From Porphyra umbilicalis (Eukaryota > Rhodophyta > Bangiophyceae > Bangiales > Bangiaceae): DNA of 64,000 bases. The DNA is taken from contig KV918865.1 in the NCBI GenBank assembly GCA_002049455.2, positions 124,001 to 188,000 on the forward strand, written 5' to 3'. Both the position numbers and the translations under genes were made by a program. Under the pieces are notes generated by a model, which was not told the origin of the DNA, did not search any database, and saw nothing but the letters and a program-made list of their open reading frames with translations. This document shows, piece by piece, positions 43,181-54,113 of the stretch (its first letter is position 1; each line of letters starts with the position of its first letter).

Positions 43181-46100
43181 GTGGCAGCGTGCATTTCCGG
43201 AGCGGTGGCGGTGGCGTGCGGCAGCCATGGGCCGCGCTGCCCCCCCCCCCGCCCCCTCCCCGCTGCCATTGCCGCCCGCCGTCGGCCGCGGCGGTGGGCG
43301 GCGGGCGGGAGCCTGCCGCCGGGCGGGTGGGCCGGCGTTGCGGCGGCCACGGCGGCGGCGGCGGCAACGGCAGCCGGCCTACTCGGCGGCGGCAGTGAGT
43401 GCAGCGGCGGTGGCTCGGGTGGCAGCGGTGGCGGTCGTGGTGACGGCAACGGCGGGCTTCTCAGCGGGCACGCCGGGGCGGCGGGCTTGGCGTGGGCGGC
43501 AACCACCGTGACGCGTCTGGGGTGGGGCTGGGGCGGCTGGCCGAGCAGCGGGGACACCCTGCCCCCGGCACCGTCGACGGTGGTCTTGACCACGACGACG
43601 GTGACGACGGTGGTGCCCCCGGCGGTGGCCCCCCCACCACCGACGCCGACCGGTCCGGTGCGCCTGCCGCTGACAGAGCCACAAGCGCCGCGTCCCCCCT
43701 ACCCGACGCCGCCGCTAGCCCATACTTGCGGGCGGAGCTGCTGTGGCTGTGGCGGGTGGGGGGAACGGGAGTCGGTAGGGGTGGGCGCCGCGGCGGCAGC
43801 GGCGGCTGCTGTAGCAGCCGCGGCGGTGGTGGCGGCGGTGGTGACGTCCCGTCGCCATCCGCACGGCGTTCGGCGGCGCGCGCGGCCGACGCCATCAGAG
43901 GCGACCACCGACGAGCCTGCTGCCATAGGGGCGTCCAGTGCCACGGCGCCACTGCCAGCGGTGGTCTCTCCAGGTGCGAAGAGCCTGCCTGCGTCGTCTG
44001 CCCGCGCTGCGGGAGGTCGGCGCGGGCGGGGCGGGTCTTCGTCGTCCGCGGCGGCCACTCGCAGCAGTCGCCCCGCCACAAGTACACCCGTGCTTGGCGC
44101 GAGCGCGCCGCCATCGGCGGCCACATCTCCTGCTGCCCGCCCGCCACGAAGCGGGCGTCGGCGTCGCGCGTCGGAAGCCGTGGCCACCACCACCGAGGCG
44201 CTGGCGATGCCGGATCGGCCTTGGCCGGTTGTGCCAACGGGGCAGCCGACCACCGCTGCCCCATCACAGGCCACCCCTGCGGCACAGCCCCTCGTGCATT
44301 CCGCGGGTGCTGCCACAAAGACAATGGTCACGGCTGTTGTGCCACAAACGGCCGCGGCCGCCGCAGCGGCGCCACCATCCCGGGCCGGGCCTGTGGGGCA
44401 TCCGCCACCTTCTGCGGCCTCCCCGCCACCATCGCCCCGGTGGTCTCCGCCGCCTCGGCGGCTGGCTCCGCTTAGCGCCCTCCCACCAGGAAGGTGGACG
44501 CCGGTGATGGGTGTCGCGTCGCCCCGTCCTCCACGCCAACCGCCGCTGTCCGCGCCAGCAGGGACCCCATCCTCCCCCGCGTCCGGTAGCACCCGCCACA
44601 CCCCGGCGCCTTCGCGGACGCTGTCGCTGTCACCGTCGCCGTCGCCGTCGGCTGCTGCCGCGGCGCGCACGTCGGCCATGTCGCCACCCCCCCCTGCGAT
44701 CGCGCCAGCGACGCCTGCCACTCCACGTCGGCGGTCCCCTCGGCGGCACGCGCACGCACACGCGCCTGCGCCCGTGCGCACGTCAGTGGAGCTGCCGCCG
44801 GGCATTCCTGTGGCGGCACTCATCGGCCGTGCGGGCGCGACGGTGCGGGCAATTGGGACGGCGACCGGTGCGCGTGGCTACGTCGACGTCGCGCGACACA
44901 AGATTTTTCTCGCCGGTGCGCGGGCGGCGGTGCACGCCGCGTCGGGCGCATGGCAAGTGGCGATTGAAAAGGCGCTGTTCGGGGTGGAAGGCGTAACGTG
45001 GCCGGGGTGTGAGCATTTGGTGATGGACGGGCGGGGGGCGATGCTGCATTCGTCCTTTGCGGCGCTGTTGCCCGACGTTGTTGTCGATGAGCGGGAGGCT
45101 GGGGTGCCCCCCACGCGGGCGCCGTCGGTGGCTGCCGCCTCCTCGTGCGCCGTGTCGCCGCCGCCGTCGCCCGCGTCGTCGCCGCGGCTGATGGCGGTGC
45201 GGGCCGGCGCTGGCAGCGCCGCCTGGGAGACCTCAGCCCGCATGCCGCCGGTACTATCGCTGGTCGACGGCCGCCTGGTGGGCGCGTCGATGGTCGCGGC
45301 GTCTGCCGCGCGCGACGAGAGTCTCTCTCCGTTGCTGACGGCGGCGCCTGCTCCGTCGACTCCGTCGTTACTGTCGGCGCCCCCGTCAGTGGCGGGGTCG
45401 GACTCTGGTGGCCACTGCGCCGCCGGCCCCGGCGTCAGTAGCAGCAGCGGTGCCGGCTGGTGTGGCGGTCTCGGCCCCGCAAATGGGTCTGTTGCCGCAT
45501 GTTGCGGAGAGGACGTCAACCCCACACCAGGCATCGATTACGCTCGAGCCTTTGTGGCCGCTATGCGCGCCTCTGAGGCGCCGGTCTCTCCTGTACGGGG
45601 CACCCTCATCAAGCGTCTATCACCGCCACTGACGCCGGGCGGTGGTGCGGCCGGTCTCGTCACTGACCCCGGCAGCCCCATCAGTGTGCTCCTTGCACAT
45701 GCATTGTGGCTCGCTCGGCCGGGCGGGCGGGCGCAACCGACCTCCCCGCCACTCCTGTCCCCCCCATCGACCTGCTCCTGCCCATCTTTGTGTTGCGGTG
45801 AGGACGACGACACCCTCTCACCGTCGTCCCCCTATCCATCGGCGTGGTCGGTGCTCGCCGCGCCGTCGACGCCGCCCGCGCTCGCGGCGTTGCTGTCTGC
45901 TGCTACCCGCGCGGCAGTCGCGGGCACTGGTGACTCTCCGCTGGACGCCGTCAAGCTGTATGCGCACTTAGGGGCGGGCCCGTCGACCCGCGGTGCCGCG
46001 GGGCCCCCGACGCTCCCGCGGCGCGCGTGGCACCGCGCGCACTTGCATGCCAAGACCGCCCTCGGCTGGTCGTCGGCGGGGCGGCAGGAGCGGCTGCACG

Positions 46101-46771
46101 TGACGGTGGCGGACGCGACCGCGGGCGGGGCGACGACCATCCTGACGCTCGTTCTCGGCTCTCCGTCGGCGTCGGGAGCGGGCGCTCTGCAGTCGCTACG
46201 GCGGGGGGCGCGCTCCCCGCTGGCCGCCGCTGTGGCGGTCGTCGCGCCCGCGGCGGCCAACGGGTGGTCTGCCGCCCACCGCGTGTCAGGGCGCCTGGTC
46301 GTGGACGTGGTGTCGGCGGTCGAGCCGACCGCGCCCGGGTCGGGTGAGCTGCTCCGCCTCGCCGCCGCGTGCGACTGGCACCCGCCGTCCACTGGGCAGC
46401 CGGGCGGGGGTGGCGCCGACGACTATCGGTCGCCGGGGGCGTCGCCGCTGCGGTACCCAGCGAGTGGGGCGGCGGCCACCGCCGCTGACGCACCCGAGGC
46501 GGCGTCGTCATCATGCCCACCATCGCTCGGCACCTTGACCTTTTCACCTGGCTACACCCTCCCCCAGCATCTGACGGTCGTCGACGTGGCGCGGGTGTCC
46601 AAAGAGCGCCTCCTCGGCGAGTGGGAGGGCGTCCACTACGCGGCGACGTTTTCGGCGATAGCCGGCAGAAGTGGCATGTCGACGCTGTTGAAGGTCACGC
46701 CGGACATGGCGGTGGCTGGGGGGGGGTGGCCAACCTCGGCGGCACCGCCGTCGAGGGCCTGGCGGCGGTGA
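43181..46771 (+). CDS. large Ala/Ser/Pro-rich protein with a probable KH domain
   Basis: A 1196-codon open frame. The first codon is GTG; the first in-frame ATG is at 44207, so either the start is there or an upstream exon is missing. Codons about 540-610 (44795-45005) resemble a KH RNA-binding domain: ELPPGIPVAALIGRAGATVR has the GxxG loop (GRAG), followed by a TGARGYVDV strand and an IFLAGARAAV strand-helix pair. The rest of the N-terminal half is simple sequence. A second ordered region (about 46000-46380) and the last 70 codons look structured but are not recognised. At a run of nine G (46718-46726) the present frame ends soon after at TGA 46771, whereas the next frame continues to TAA 46861; the true C-terminus may be the latter. 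Confidence 0.55.
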   Translation: MAACISGAVAVACGSHGPRCPPPRPLPAAIAARRRPRRWAAGGSLPPGGWAGVAAATAAAAATAAGLLGGGSECSGGGSGGSGGGRGDGNGGLLSGHAGAAGLAWAATTVTRLGWGWGGWPSSGDTLPPAPSTVVLTTTTVTTVVPPAVAPPPPTPTGPVRLPLTEPQAPRPPYPTPPLAHTCGRSCCGCGGWGERESVGVGAAAAAAAAVAAAAVVAAVVTSRRHPHGVRRRARPTPSEATTDEPAAIGASSATAPLPAVVSPGAKSLPASSARAAGGRRGRGGSSSSAAATRSSRPATSTPVLGASAPPSAATSPAARPPRSGRRRRASEAVATTTEALAMPDRPWPVVPTGQPTTAAPSQATPAAQPLVHSAGAATKTMVTAVVPQTAAAAAAAPPSRAGPVGHPPPSAASPPPSPRWSPPPRRLAPLSALPPGRWTPVMGVASPRPPRQPPLSAPAGTPSSPASGSTRHTPAPSRTLSLSPSPSPSAAAAARTSAMSPPPPAIAPATPATPRRRSPRRHAHAHAPAPVRTSVELPPGIPVAALIGRAGATVRAIGTATGARGYVDVARHKIFLAGARAAVHAASGAWQVAIEKALFGVEGVTWPGCEHLVMDGRGAMLHSSFAALLPDVVVDEREAGVPPTRAPSVAAASSCAVSPPPSPASSPRLMAVRAGAGSAAWETSARMPPVLSLVDGRLVGASMVAASAARDESLSPLLTAAPAPSTPSLLSAPPSVAGSDSGGHCAAGPGVSSSSGAGWCGGLGPANGSVAACCGEDVNPTPGIDYARAFVAAMRASEAPVSPVRGTLIKRLSPPLTPGGGAAGLVTDPGSPISVLLAHALWLARPGGRAQPTSPPLLSPPSTCSCPSLCCGEDDDTLSPSSPYPSAWSVLAAPSTPPALAALLSAATRAAVAGTGDSPLDAVKLYAHLGAGPSTRGAAGPPTLPRRAWHRAHLHAKTALGWSSAGRQERLHVTVADATAGGATTILTLVLGSPSASGAGALQSLRRGARSPLAAAVAVVAPAAANGWSAAHRVSGRLVVDVVSAVEPTAPGSGELLRLAAACDWHPPSTGQPGGGGADDYRSPGASPLRYPASGAAATAADAPEAASSSCPPSLGTLTFSPGYTLPQHLTVVDVARVSKERLLGEWEGVHYAATFSAIAGRSGMSTLLKVTPDMAVAGGGWPTSAAPPSRAWRR

Positions 46772-47042
46772 TGGGGGTGCTCGGCGCGGCTGCGGGGGGC
46801 GGTGGCATGGGCGTTGGCGGACCCGTTTGGGAAACCTCGCTGGAGGCCAGCTCGGGGCGGTAAGGGGGGGAACGCCGTCGGTAACGACCGCCATGCATGT
46901 GTGTGTGGTTGTGTACAGGCATGAGTGCGTCGTGCGTGCATGCATTGTGTGAAGTTTTCTTGTTTTTTTTCTTCTTCGCCGCATTTCGGTGGCAACATTG
47001 ATCGGGTCGAGAGCGAAACCATAAAAATATGACATCAACTGG

Positions 47043-48206
47043 GTATTGCTGACCTCCAAAAAATGGCGGTTGCAGAGTGGTTGCAATCATTCAACAGCGA
47101 ACGCGGACCAATGGAAAGGCTAAGAATTATGTGAGTCCTGAAACAGTTTCCTCATGAAGCTCTGCGCACTGGAAACGCAAATCAAGATCTCAAGAAGTCT
47201 GAAGAAACTTGTTCCCTGGCCTTTAAGACAGGGTGCTCTCAAAGTGTAGTGATGCAAACATATACTTAGATCAAGGGACTTGCTCTCCGTTTTAGAGGTG
47301 GCAGTCTGCATTCGTGTCCTCAGGGATCTGAGGGCGTGTCAGTGTTGGAAGGGTCGCGATGACGCTAAAAGCGAATGGAGTTACGTGGCTGAGAAGGACT
47401 GTCCTGCCACAGGGGTCACAGGGCCCGGACGGCGCCTGCCCCCGTGCCCCCTCTACCGCCCCGAGTTGCGCGCGGTGACCACGCGCAGCGACTTCCGGGG
47501 CTTGACGCGCCCACGATCACCCGCGGACGATCGTGCCTGCGCGCCGTCTTCCGTTGCGGCGGCGTGTCGGCGGTTGCTGACGCCATCTAGCGGCACAGTT
47601 GCAGGCGCCTCATCACGCGGCGATCAGTCCCACCCGCCCGCCCGTGCGCCGTGTCGGCCGCCCTGCCCGCCGTGCGCAGGTGCGCTGCGCAGCGGAGTGA
47701 CGGCCTCGCCCGTGGGCGCCGCGCGACGCCGGCGGGCCGCCGCCGCTGCGGTGGCGGAGGCGGCACCCCTTTCCCCGACGCCCCCCCCACCACGGCAACG
47801 TGGCTGTACGTGCCCCCGTGCGCGTTCGCGGCCATAGAGCCAGCCGGCGTGCCCGGTGTCAATGCGTCGCCGAGCGCGCCACCGCCCTGAAGGCCAGGGT
47901 ATTGCACGCACGTGCCTGGAATTGATCTCATGAGAAATCACAGGTCTGGCCCAGAACCCTCTCCATGCCCTCTTCAGGCCCAAGCAAGCGGCCCAAAAAT
48001 CTCAGGAAATCTCATTGTGGGTTGCAATGGCTCTGCGTGACTCCTGCAAGACACGTTGATTGCCTTGCAAGATTACTGGCGGTAACTCTCAGCCAATAGT
48101 ACCATCGTGGCTTGTCAAACAGCCAATCCGACTTAATTTCTATGCTGTGTCGTCGGCTCTCCCTCCCTTCTCTCTGCAACCGCCATTTTTTGGAGGTTAG
48201 CAATAC
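47043..48206. mobile_element. TIR-bounded element, 35-bp inverted ends
   Basis: GTATTGCTGACCTCCAAAAA (from 47043) and the following ATGGCGGTTGCAGAG match the reverse complement of 48172-48206 with one difference over 35 bases. The 1164-bp element carries no gene that I recognise. Its interior (from about 47205) recurs inverted at 52235-53340. The stretch 46864-47042 before it is simple spacer. Confidence 0.7.
47205..47925 (+). repeat. dispersed repeat, copy 1 (inverted with 52235-53340)
   Basis: From CCCTGGCCTTTAAGACAGGG through the GC-rich middle to CCCTGAAGGCCAGGGTATTG, this segment matches the reverse complement of 53340-52235, apart from an insertion in that copy. Identity is visibly high in the outer parts and lower in the GC-rich centre. 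Neither copy has a convincing gene. Confidence 0.75.
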
Positions 48207-48288
48207 AGTCAATATCCGCTCATGCTTTACAAGGCCGCCCCGCTGTTCGTCGCACTCGAAGATTGTCCCGGACGACAATCTTCGAGTG
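48204..48288. repeat. TACAGTC-type end and a perfect 15-bp hairpin upstream of the Tigger gene
   Basis: TACAGTCAATATCCGCTCAT at 48204 resembles the ends of the MITEs at 5367, 12741 and 18364, and is a candidate left end of the Tigger element. Shortly after, CACTCGAAGATTGTC (48253-48267) and GACAATCTTCGAGTG (48274-48288) form a perfect 15-bp stem around CCGGAC. The right end of the element is unclear; ACAGTCAAAG in inverted form at about 50402-50411 is a weak candidate. Confidence 0.5.
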
Positions 48289-48709
48289 GGTCCAGAGCAA
48301 GTAGCCCCTACAAATGACTCCGCAAACGGCCTCCGTTCCTTGATGTCATGTGTCTTGTTGCACGAATATTTAGGACGTTGGTACGTAGTTTAAGGATTTT
48401 AATGTACTTTAGTCGTCATGGGAGCTTATTCGGAGATTTCTGCTGCCGGCAAGCGGCCGCCAGCGACCTGTGGACGGCGAGCGACGGCCGCTGTGTGGCC
48501 GACAGGCGGCCCCCAGCAGCCACCCCGCTTCTGTCAAACGCAGGGAGCACGCCCACAAACCAGCGACGTCACTGCGCACGCTCTCGACAGCTGACCGTCC
48601 GTACCGCGCTGACCCGATCTTGTTCCACCCCGCTATTCTCCACACCGCAACCCCCCCTACGCGCCCCCGACACCTCAATACCCCTGGTGCATCTCTTCCT
48701 ACCACGACA

Positions 48710-50362
48710 ATGGAGGCCGACCCCACCAACGGCGGTGTGGTGAGCCCCTCTCTCCGTGGGGCTCTTGTGCCCGCCACGGAGGGCTCGTCTATCCGTGCGG
48801 GCGCGGCCGCGGCAGGCATGCCTGACACGCCTTCTGTTGCAGCTCTCCAGGCCTATGGGCCCCGCGCGGTCATCCCGGGCGCGGCGCGTGTCATCGCGCG
48901 CCGCGGGAAAACCTCCATCCAGCAGCGACTACTCTTGATCACGCAAGTGGCAGACAAGGTGCCGACGGCAGTCCTGGCTGACAGGTACGGCGTCAGCAAG
49001 CGCACGGTCACGCGTCACTACGAGCACAGGGATTCCACGTGGGCGGCGGCATCGCGTGGAGTGCCCCATTGGAGCACGTGCGCACACGATGCCAAGTTCC
49101 CTCTTGTGGACCGGGCGCTGTTTGATTGGTTCATCCGCGTGCGTGGATCAGGCCTGCCGGTGTCCCGCTTGGCGCTGCAGGTACGTGCGGGCGAGCTCTC
49201 TGGCACCCTCTACCCGGGCGTCTCTTTCCAAGCCTCCAACGGCTACGTGGAGCGCTGGCGCAAGCGCAACGCCATCCGCAGCGTCCGGCTGCACGGCGCG
49301 GGGGGCACTGCAGATGCCGCGTCCGTGGAGATTGAGATGGCACAGCTACGCGAGAAGCTGACGGGAGTGCACCCGTCCCTGATCATCAACATGGACGAGG
49401 CCGCCCTGTTCTACCAGTTGGCCCCCACCAAGTCGTATGTGCTGTCACGGGACGCGCGGACTGTTCGCGGCACCGCCCTGCAACGCGCCAAGGCGCGCAT
49501 CACGGTCATCTTCTGTGTCAACGCGACAGGAACGTTCAAGTTCCTCTCTGTAATTGGCTCGGCAGCCACACCCGTGTGCTTCCGTGGCCACCTGGGCGAG
49601 CTCCCTATCAAGTACTACAACCAGCGCAATGGGTGGATGGACAAGGTCGTTTTCCGCAAGCGGCGTGAGGACTTGATGGCGGCTCTGCGGGATTTCTCTC
49701 CAAGCCCGGTAGTTCTGATCATGGACAACGCGAGCGGCCACAACTTGCCGGACCAAATTACCGGTTTGCGTGAGGAGAAGCTCCCGGCCAACACGACGGC
49801 CAAGCACCAACCCTGCGACCAAGGGCTCATCAACACGACAAAGACGATCTACAAGACCATCGCGATGAGCCGCAAGTTGGCCGTTTTTTTCGCGCAGATG
49901 GACGAGCTCTCAGAGGAGAAGGCGCGAAGACTTGTGGTGGAGACGCTGGCGCGCCCTGGTTCCCTAGGGCTGGCGGCAGGGCGCTCCCCGCATGTGCTGG
50001 ATGCCATGCCCATCATTAAGGAGGCGTTCGACGAGATTCCGGCCTCGAGCATCGTCAAGTGCTGGCTCCGTGCGAAGTGTTTGCCGGCGGACGCCACGGA
50101 GATGCTGGAAGGACTCCTGCGCGACTCGCCCGTCGCCGACGACCCCCCGGCCGAGAGCGCCGCCGAGAGCATTGTTCAGATGCTGCGGGATGCACCCAGC
50201 CTGGGCGTCGGACACGGCAACGGCAGTACGAGTAACGAGTTGGACGCAACGACGGGCGACGATTTGCTGATTGATGGTGACAGCCCCGACGCGTTGGCGG
50301 TCGTCCGGGACTGGCTGGCAGAGGAGGACCGTATTCCCAGCCTGATGCAGCTTCTGGACTAA
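48710..50362 (+). CDS. Tigger/pogo-type DDD transposase, apparently intact
   Basis: From ATG 48710 (acaATGGAG) to TAA 50362, 550 residues; the frame is open upstream to 48470 without an ATG. Residues 67-105 form a psq-like helix-turn-helix (VPTAVLADRYGVSKRTVTRH). Residues 128-195 are a CENP-B-type DNA-binding domain. The DDE_1 nuclease has Asp229 in IINMDEAALFYQ, Asp339 in VLIMDNASGHN and Asp370 in KHQPCDQGLINTTK, giving a DD30D arrangement as in pogo/Tigger. It moves DNA by cut-and-paste at TA sites in known relatives. No stops or frameshifts are seen and all three catalytic Asp are present, unlike every other large transposon gene here. It could instead be a domesticated copy; the weak right terminal repeat keeps that open. 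Confidence 0.9.
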   Translation: MEADPTNGGVVSPSLRGALVPATEGSSIRAGAAAAGMPDTPSVAALQAYGPRAVIPGAARVIARRGKTSIQQRLLLITQVADKVPTAVLADRYGVSKRTVTRHYEHRDSTWAAASRGVPHWSTCAHDAKFPLVDRALFDWFIRVRGSGLPVSRLALQVRAGELSGTLYPGVSFQASNGYVERWRKRNAIRSVRLHGAGGTADAASVEIEMAQLREKLTGVHPSLIINMDEAALFYQLAPTKSYVLSRDARTVRGTALQRAKARITVIFCVNATGTFKFLSVIGSAATPVCFRGHLGELPIKYYNQRNGWMDKVVFRKRREDLMAALRDFSPSPVVLIMDNASGHNLPDQITGLREEKLPANTTAKHQPCDQGLINTTKTIYKTIAMSRKLAVFFAQMDELSEEKARRLVVETLARPGSLGLAAGRSPHVLDAMPIIKEAFDEIPASSIVKCWLRAKCLPADATEMLEGLLRDSPVADDPPAESAAESIVQMLRDAPSLGVGHGNGSTSNELDATTGDDLLIDGDSPDALAVVRDWLAEEDRIPSLMQLLD

Positions 50363-52234
50363 CATTGAGTGGAGCGCAGGTCATCTGGTGGTGCAATAAA
50401 TCTTTGACTGTCTTGCAGCCAAGCCATGTACACTTCCATGTACACTGCACCACTTGACAGCTCTTTCACACCAGTGTCCAAAAAAGTGCTTTCTCTTGGT
50501 CAGAACTGCCAATCCCGCAGAACGGTCTACCAGAGCAATGCAGAAATTGTCACAGAGATACTCGGTTTACTCGACAGAACAAGGTGATATGGGTGAGCGT
50601 ACAAAGCAGTCTCGAGAACGAGCCCCAAACACGCGAGTGCAAACGACACACGACACACGCAAGCAGAATACACGCCGCACACGACCGCAATATGCACGCC
50701 ATACTGGCTGGACCCATGCTCGGCACGGTCGACTGCACATCTCAACAACCGTGACTTGAGAAGTGCACACAAACCTTTCTCCATCGTCCAGCCACCGCCG
50801 CAAAAGTCGCTGTTCATCGAACTCATCCTTTGCCTGCCAACAGGTTGGACCCTGAGTTGTTTGCACCTACCATTGCACAAACACAGACACAAGTGAAAAC
50901 CAATCGCAGCACATGCACATGAGTGCGTCACGGACGGCCAGAAGCACCTGACAAGAAAAGTGTGCAAAGAAACGTACGTGCTGGTCAGTCGCTACGGACC
51001 GAGGATTCAAACCGGGTCGGACCTGTTGATGACAGCTGTCACATGCTGGCTCACGACTGATGCTCTCTGGCAGTAAATTCGTCGCAAAGGGCAAAGCAGC
51101 GCATATGAAGCAATGCGCCACACTCTGCCGCAAACCCAAACAGGCGCACCCACAAGCCTCGACTGGCCACCCACCGACCAGCAGAGCAGCCGAGACGAGA
51201 CGTACAGGAACTGTGGATGGACGCTGGGAGAGAACCTGTGACGATGGGAGAGAAGCATTGGACAGAGACATGCAGAGAGGAGCAACAGAAGGAAGGTGGT
51301 GTGCCGACAGGATGCCGTCGAAAACTGCATGCCACTGACGATGGCAAAAAAACAGACAGGGTTGGTTCAGTGGTGCTGCACAGCTGAGAAGTAGATGCTG
51401 TTTCGTCAACGGTGGCGCCGCACAGCACCGCGCCCCGTGCCGTTGCCACCCCAAAAAGGCATACCCACGACGCTCTACTTCCCGCCCATCGACGAACAAC
51501 GCAGACCCGACTGCAACGTACAAGCAAAGCATGAATGCTGGAAGGCTGAACCTGTTGTGTTGGGACAATCGACAACGTTGGATGTAGACAGGCAGGAACG
51601 AGAGTGGAAACAAAATGTTGGAAAGGGCGCCGGTGACAGACATAAGCGCATGGCGCTGGCGACGATGCAGCCACGAGAGATGTTTGCATCAGGTGGTGTT
51701 CGACGCAGGCACAGAAAAAAGAAAAGATGGAAAGAGAAGGGAACGGGCCGACACCCAGGGCCGGTGGGGAGTCGTGCACACGATGTTGCGTGCGTTGTCT
51801 GGCGGCGGAAAACTCACTGCTGCAAACCGTCGGGCAAACAGTCGGATGAGGTTTCGCGGTGCACTTGATCGAATCCGGCCGGACGGGACGAGGACGACGC
51901 GCGATCGGGGAGGTGTGGGGGATGGCGGAGGACGCAGCTCGTGGGGGGGGGGGGGGAGGGCGGATCCGACAGTCTGCCCCGAACGGTTTGGGTGCGAGCT
52001 TCTGTCGGCATCATTGTATTTAGCTCATATTTGTTGTGGGGTTTTTTCTTGCTCGGAAACAGGATGTCGTCCGAATATGTGAAAAACTACTTCGCAGCTG
52101 TTAGACATGATGGCCTGGGTAGGGTGCTACCTTTGTGGCTTACCCCAGGCGTTCTGCGGGGCCGCGCTGTACCCCCACGCACGCACAGCCATGTAGGAAA
52201 AGGTGGGCCACAAGCGTCCGCGCCGCGACCAGAA
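50363..52234. other. no gene recognised
   Basis: Includes a 12-base tandem repeat around CCATGTACACT (about 50424-50447) and, from 50540 to 51780, sequence where minus-strand frames of about 250 codons are open and show weak internal repetition (Trp-Ala/Val-Ser-Arg and Trp-Val-Cys-Leu-Phe-Gly-type segments about 300 bases apart). Cys/Ser-rich composition and lack of any domain argue against a real gene. A G run lies at 51938-51955. Confidence 0.3.
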
Positions 52235-53340
52235 GATTCCAGGCACGTGCGTGCAATGCCCTGGCCTTCAAGGCTAGGGTAGCTCAGAACGCCCGGGGCG
52301 TCGTTAAGGGCGTCGTTAAGGGCGTCACCAGGGCGTCATTTGGGCGTCGTGCGCCCCTAACGCCTCAACTCAAAAGGGCGTCAACAAGGCGTCACGAAGA
52401 GGAAGTTTTCAGGGGGGTCCACATGATTCAGCAAATGGTGGCTGTGCACCTTGGTTGGGGACAGGCACCCAGTCTGGACACAAAAATGATATATGAGAGC
52501 ACGATATGGGTGCTACCTGAACGATATTGCGAATATTGAGGGTGCTACTTGGGGCGTCGTGAGGGCGTTTTGGCTGCCTAATGGGGCGTCAGTAAGGCGT
52601 ATTATCCGTCGCGCGCCCCTGACGCCCCCGAAATAGGGCTGTCGTGTGCAACCCTATTCAGGGCGGTGGCGCACTCGGCGACGCATCGTCACCGGGCACG
52701 CCGGCCGGCTCCAAAGCCGCGAGCGCGCACGGGGCCACGTACAGCCACGTTGCCGTGGCGGGGGGAACGTGGGGCGGGGAAAGGGGTGCCGCCGCCGCCA
52801 CCGCAGCGGCGGCGGCTCGCCGGCGTCGCGTGACGCCCACGGGAGGGGCCGTCCCTCCGCCGCGCAGCGCACCTGCGCAGGGCGGGCGGGGTGGCCGGCA
52901 CGGCGCACGGACGGGCGGGTGGGACAGACCGCCGCGCGACGAGGCGCCTCTAACCGCGCCGCTAGATGGCGTCAGAAACCGCCGACGAGCCGCCGCAACA
53001 GAAGCCGGCGCGCAGGCACGATCACCCGCGGGTCATCGCGGGCGCGTCGAACCCCGGAAGTCGCTGCGCGCGGTCGCCGCGCGCAACTCGGGGCGGTGGG
53101 GGGGGGCAGGGGGGCAGGCGCCGTCCGGGCCCTGTGACCCTTGTGGCAGGGCAGTCCTTCGCAGCCACGTAACTCTATTTGCTTTTAGCGTCATCGCGAC
53201 CCTTCCAACGCTGACGCGCCCTCAGATCCCTGAGGACACGAATGCAGACTGCCACCTCTGAAACGGAGAGCAAGTCCCTTGATCTAAGTATATGTGTGCA
53301 TCACTACACTTTGAGAGCACCCTGTCCTAAAGGCCAGGGA
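52235..53340 (-). repeat. dispersed repeat, copy 2, interrupted by a MITE
   Basis: Reverse complement of 47205-47925. The outer part CCAGGCACGTGCGTGCAATG (52238 on) is separated from the rest by the MITE 52271-52656. The remainder runs from AGGGCGGTGGCG to CCTAAAGGCCAGGG (53338). 53341-53530 is spacer. Confidence 0.75.
52271..52656. mobile_element. GGCGTC-family MITE inserted in dispersed repeat
   Basis: The sister repeat at 47.9 kb reads without interruption across CCTGGCCTTCAGGGCGG (inverted), whereas here about 386 bases separate CCTGGCCTTCA from AGGGCGG. TTCA stands on both sides (52267-52270, 52657-52660). The ends include TAGGGTAGC (52275) and GCAACCCTA (52656). The interior has eight or more GGGCGTC or GGCGTCG motifs at both ends. 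It matches 21405-21600 in inverted orientation. Confidence 0.75.
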
Positions 53341-54113
53341 AATAACTTCTTTTCTGCTCCGGCCTATGGCACTTCTTCCAAAAATGACCTCACCTCTGTG
53401 CAGGTGGACAAATGTTTGAAAACGTTTTGTAAGGCAGGGAGGGGCCAATAGGAGGCGGAGGTTCTGTGCCCCGATAGAAAATTCGAGCCCCAGCGACCTT
53501 GTGCGCGATTGACTCATACTGCCCGCAGCCATGCACGGAAGCGCCTCCTCTTCCACAGGTCCGCAATCTATGGCAGGACGCCGCGTTGGAGGCCAGTGGC
53601 AGGAGATCGTGTCCGATGTGTGTCGTCGTCGTCGCTGCAGTCCCGCTGGACCGTGGCCCCCGCGCCGCTCTCGCGCTCCCCTCCTCCCCCTCCCGCCGTG
53701 CCGCCCGGCAGGCTTCCGTTGTGGCGTGTCTTTCTGCTCAAGGTGGCCGGCGCTCGTGGCTGTCCAGTCGCTCCACGACGCGCGGCGAGTGCGTCAAGCC
53801 ACGCTGTTCCAATAGAGGGCTTCCTTTCCCCCCGGCCGTGGCGCGACGACTCCCTCTGCTGTTCCATCGGCTTTGCGCCTGTGGCGGCGCTCCGCCGACA
53901 GCGGCGGGTGGCCGTGGTCGTACTCCTCCACCACCAGCGGCGGTCTGAGGCTGTGGCCGTACCGGTCGGCATTCGACTCTGACCGGCGGTGGCGGGCGAC
54001 TGCGGTCGCGCTCCCCCACCGGCGCCCGTGAGCGGTTGTGCCTGTAATGGCTGGCTGGCGTCGCATGTTCTAGGACGGGACGACGGAGTTTTCTGTTGCT
54101 CCTTGCTCCTGTC

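Noticed and set aside
50867-51779. Minus-strand ORFs of about 250 codons
   Set aside because: Two overlapping frames, Cys/Ser-rich, no ATG-based start preference and no domain; likely spurious.
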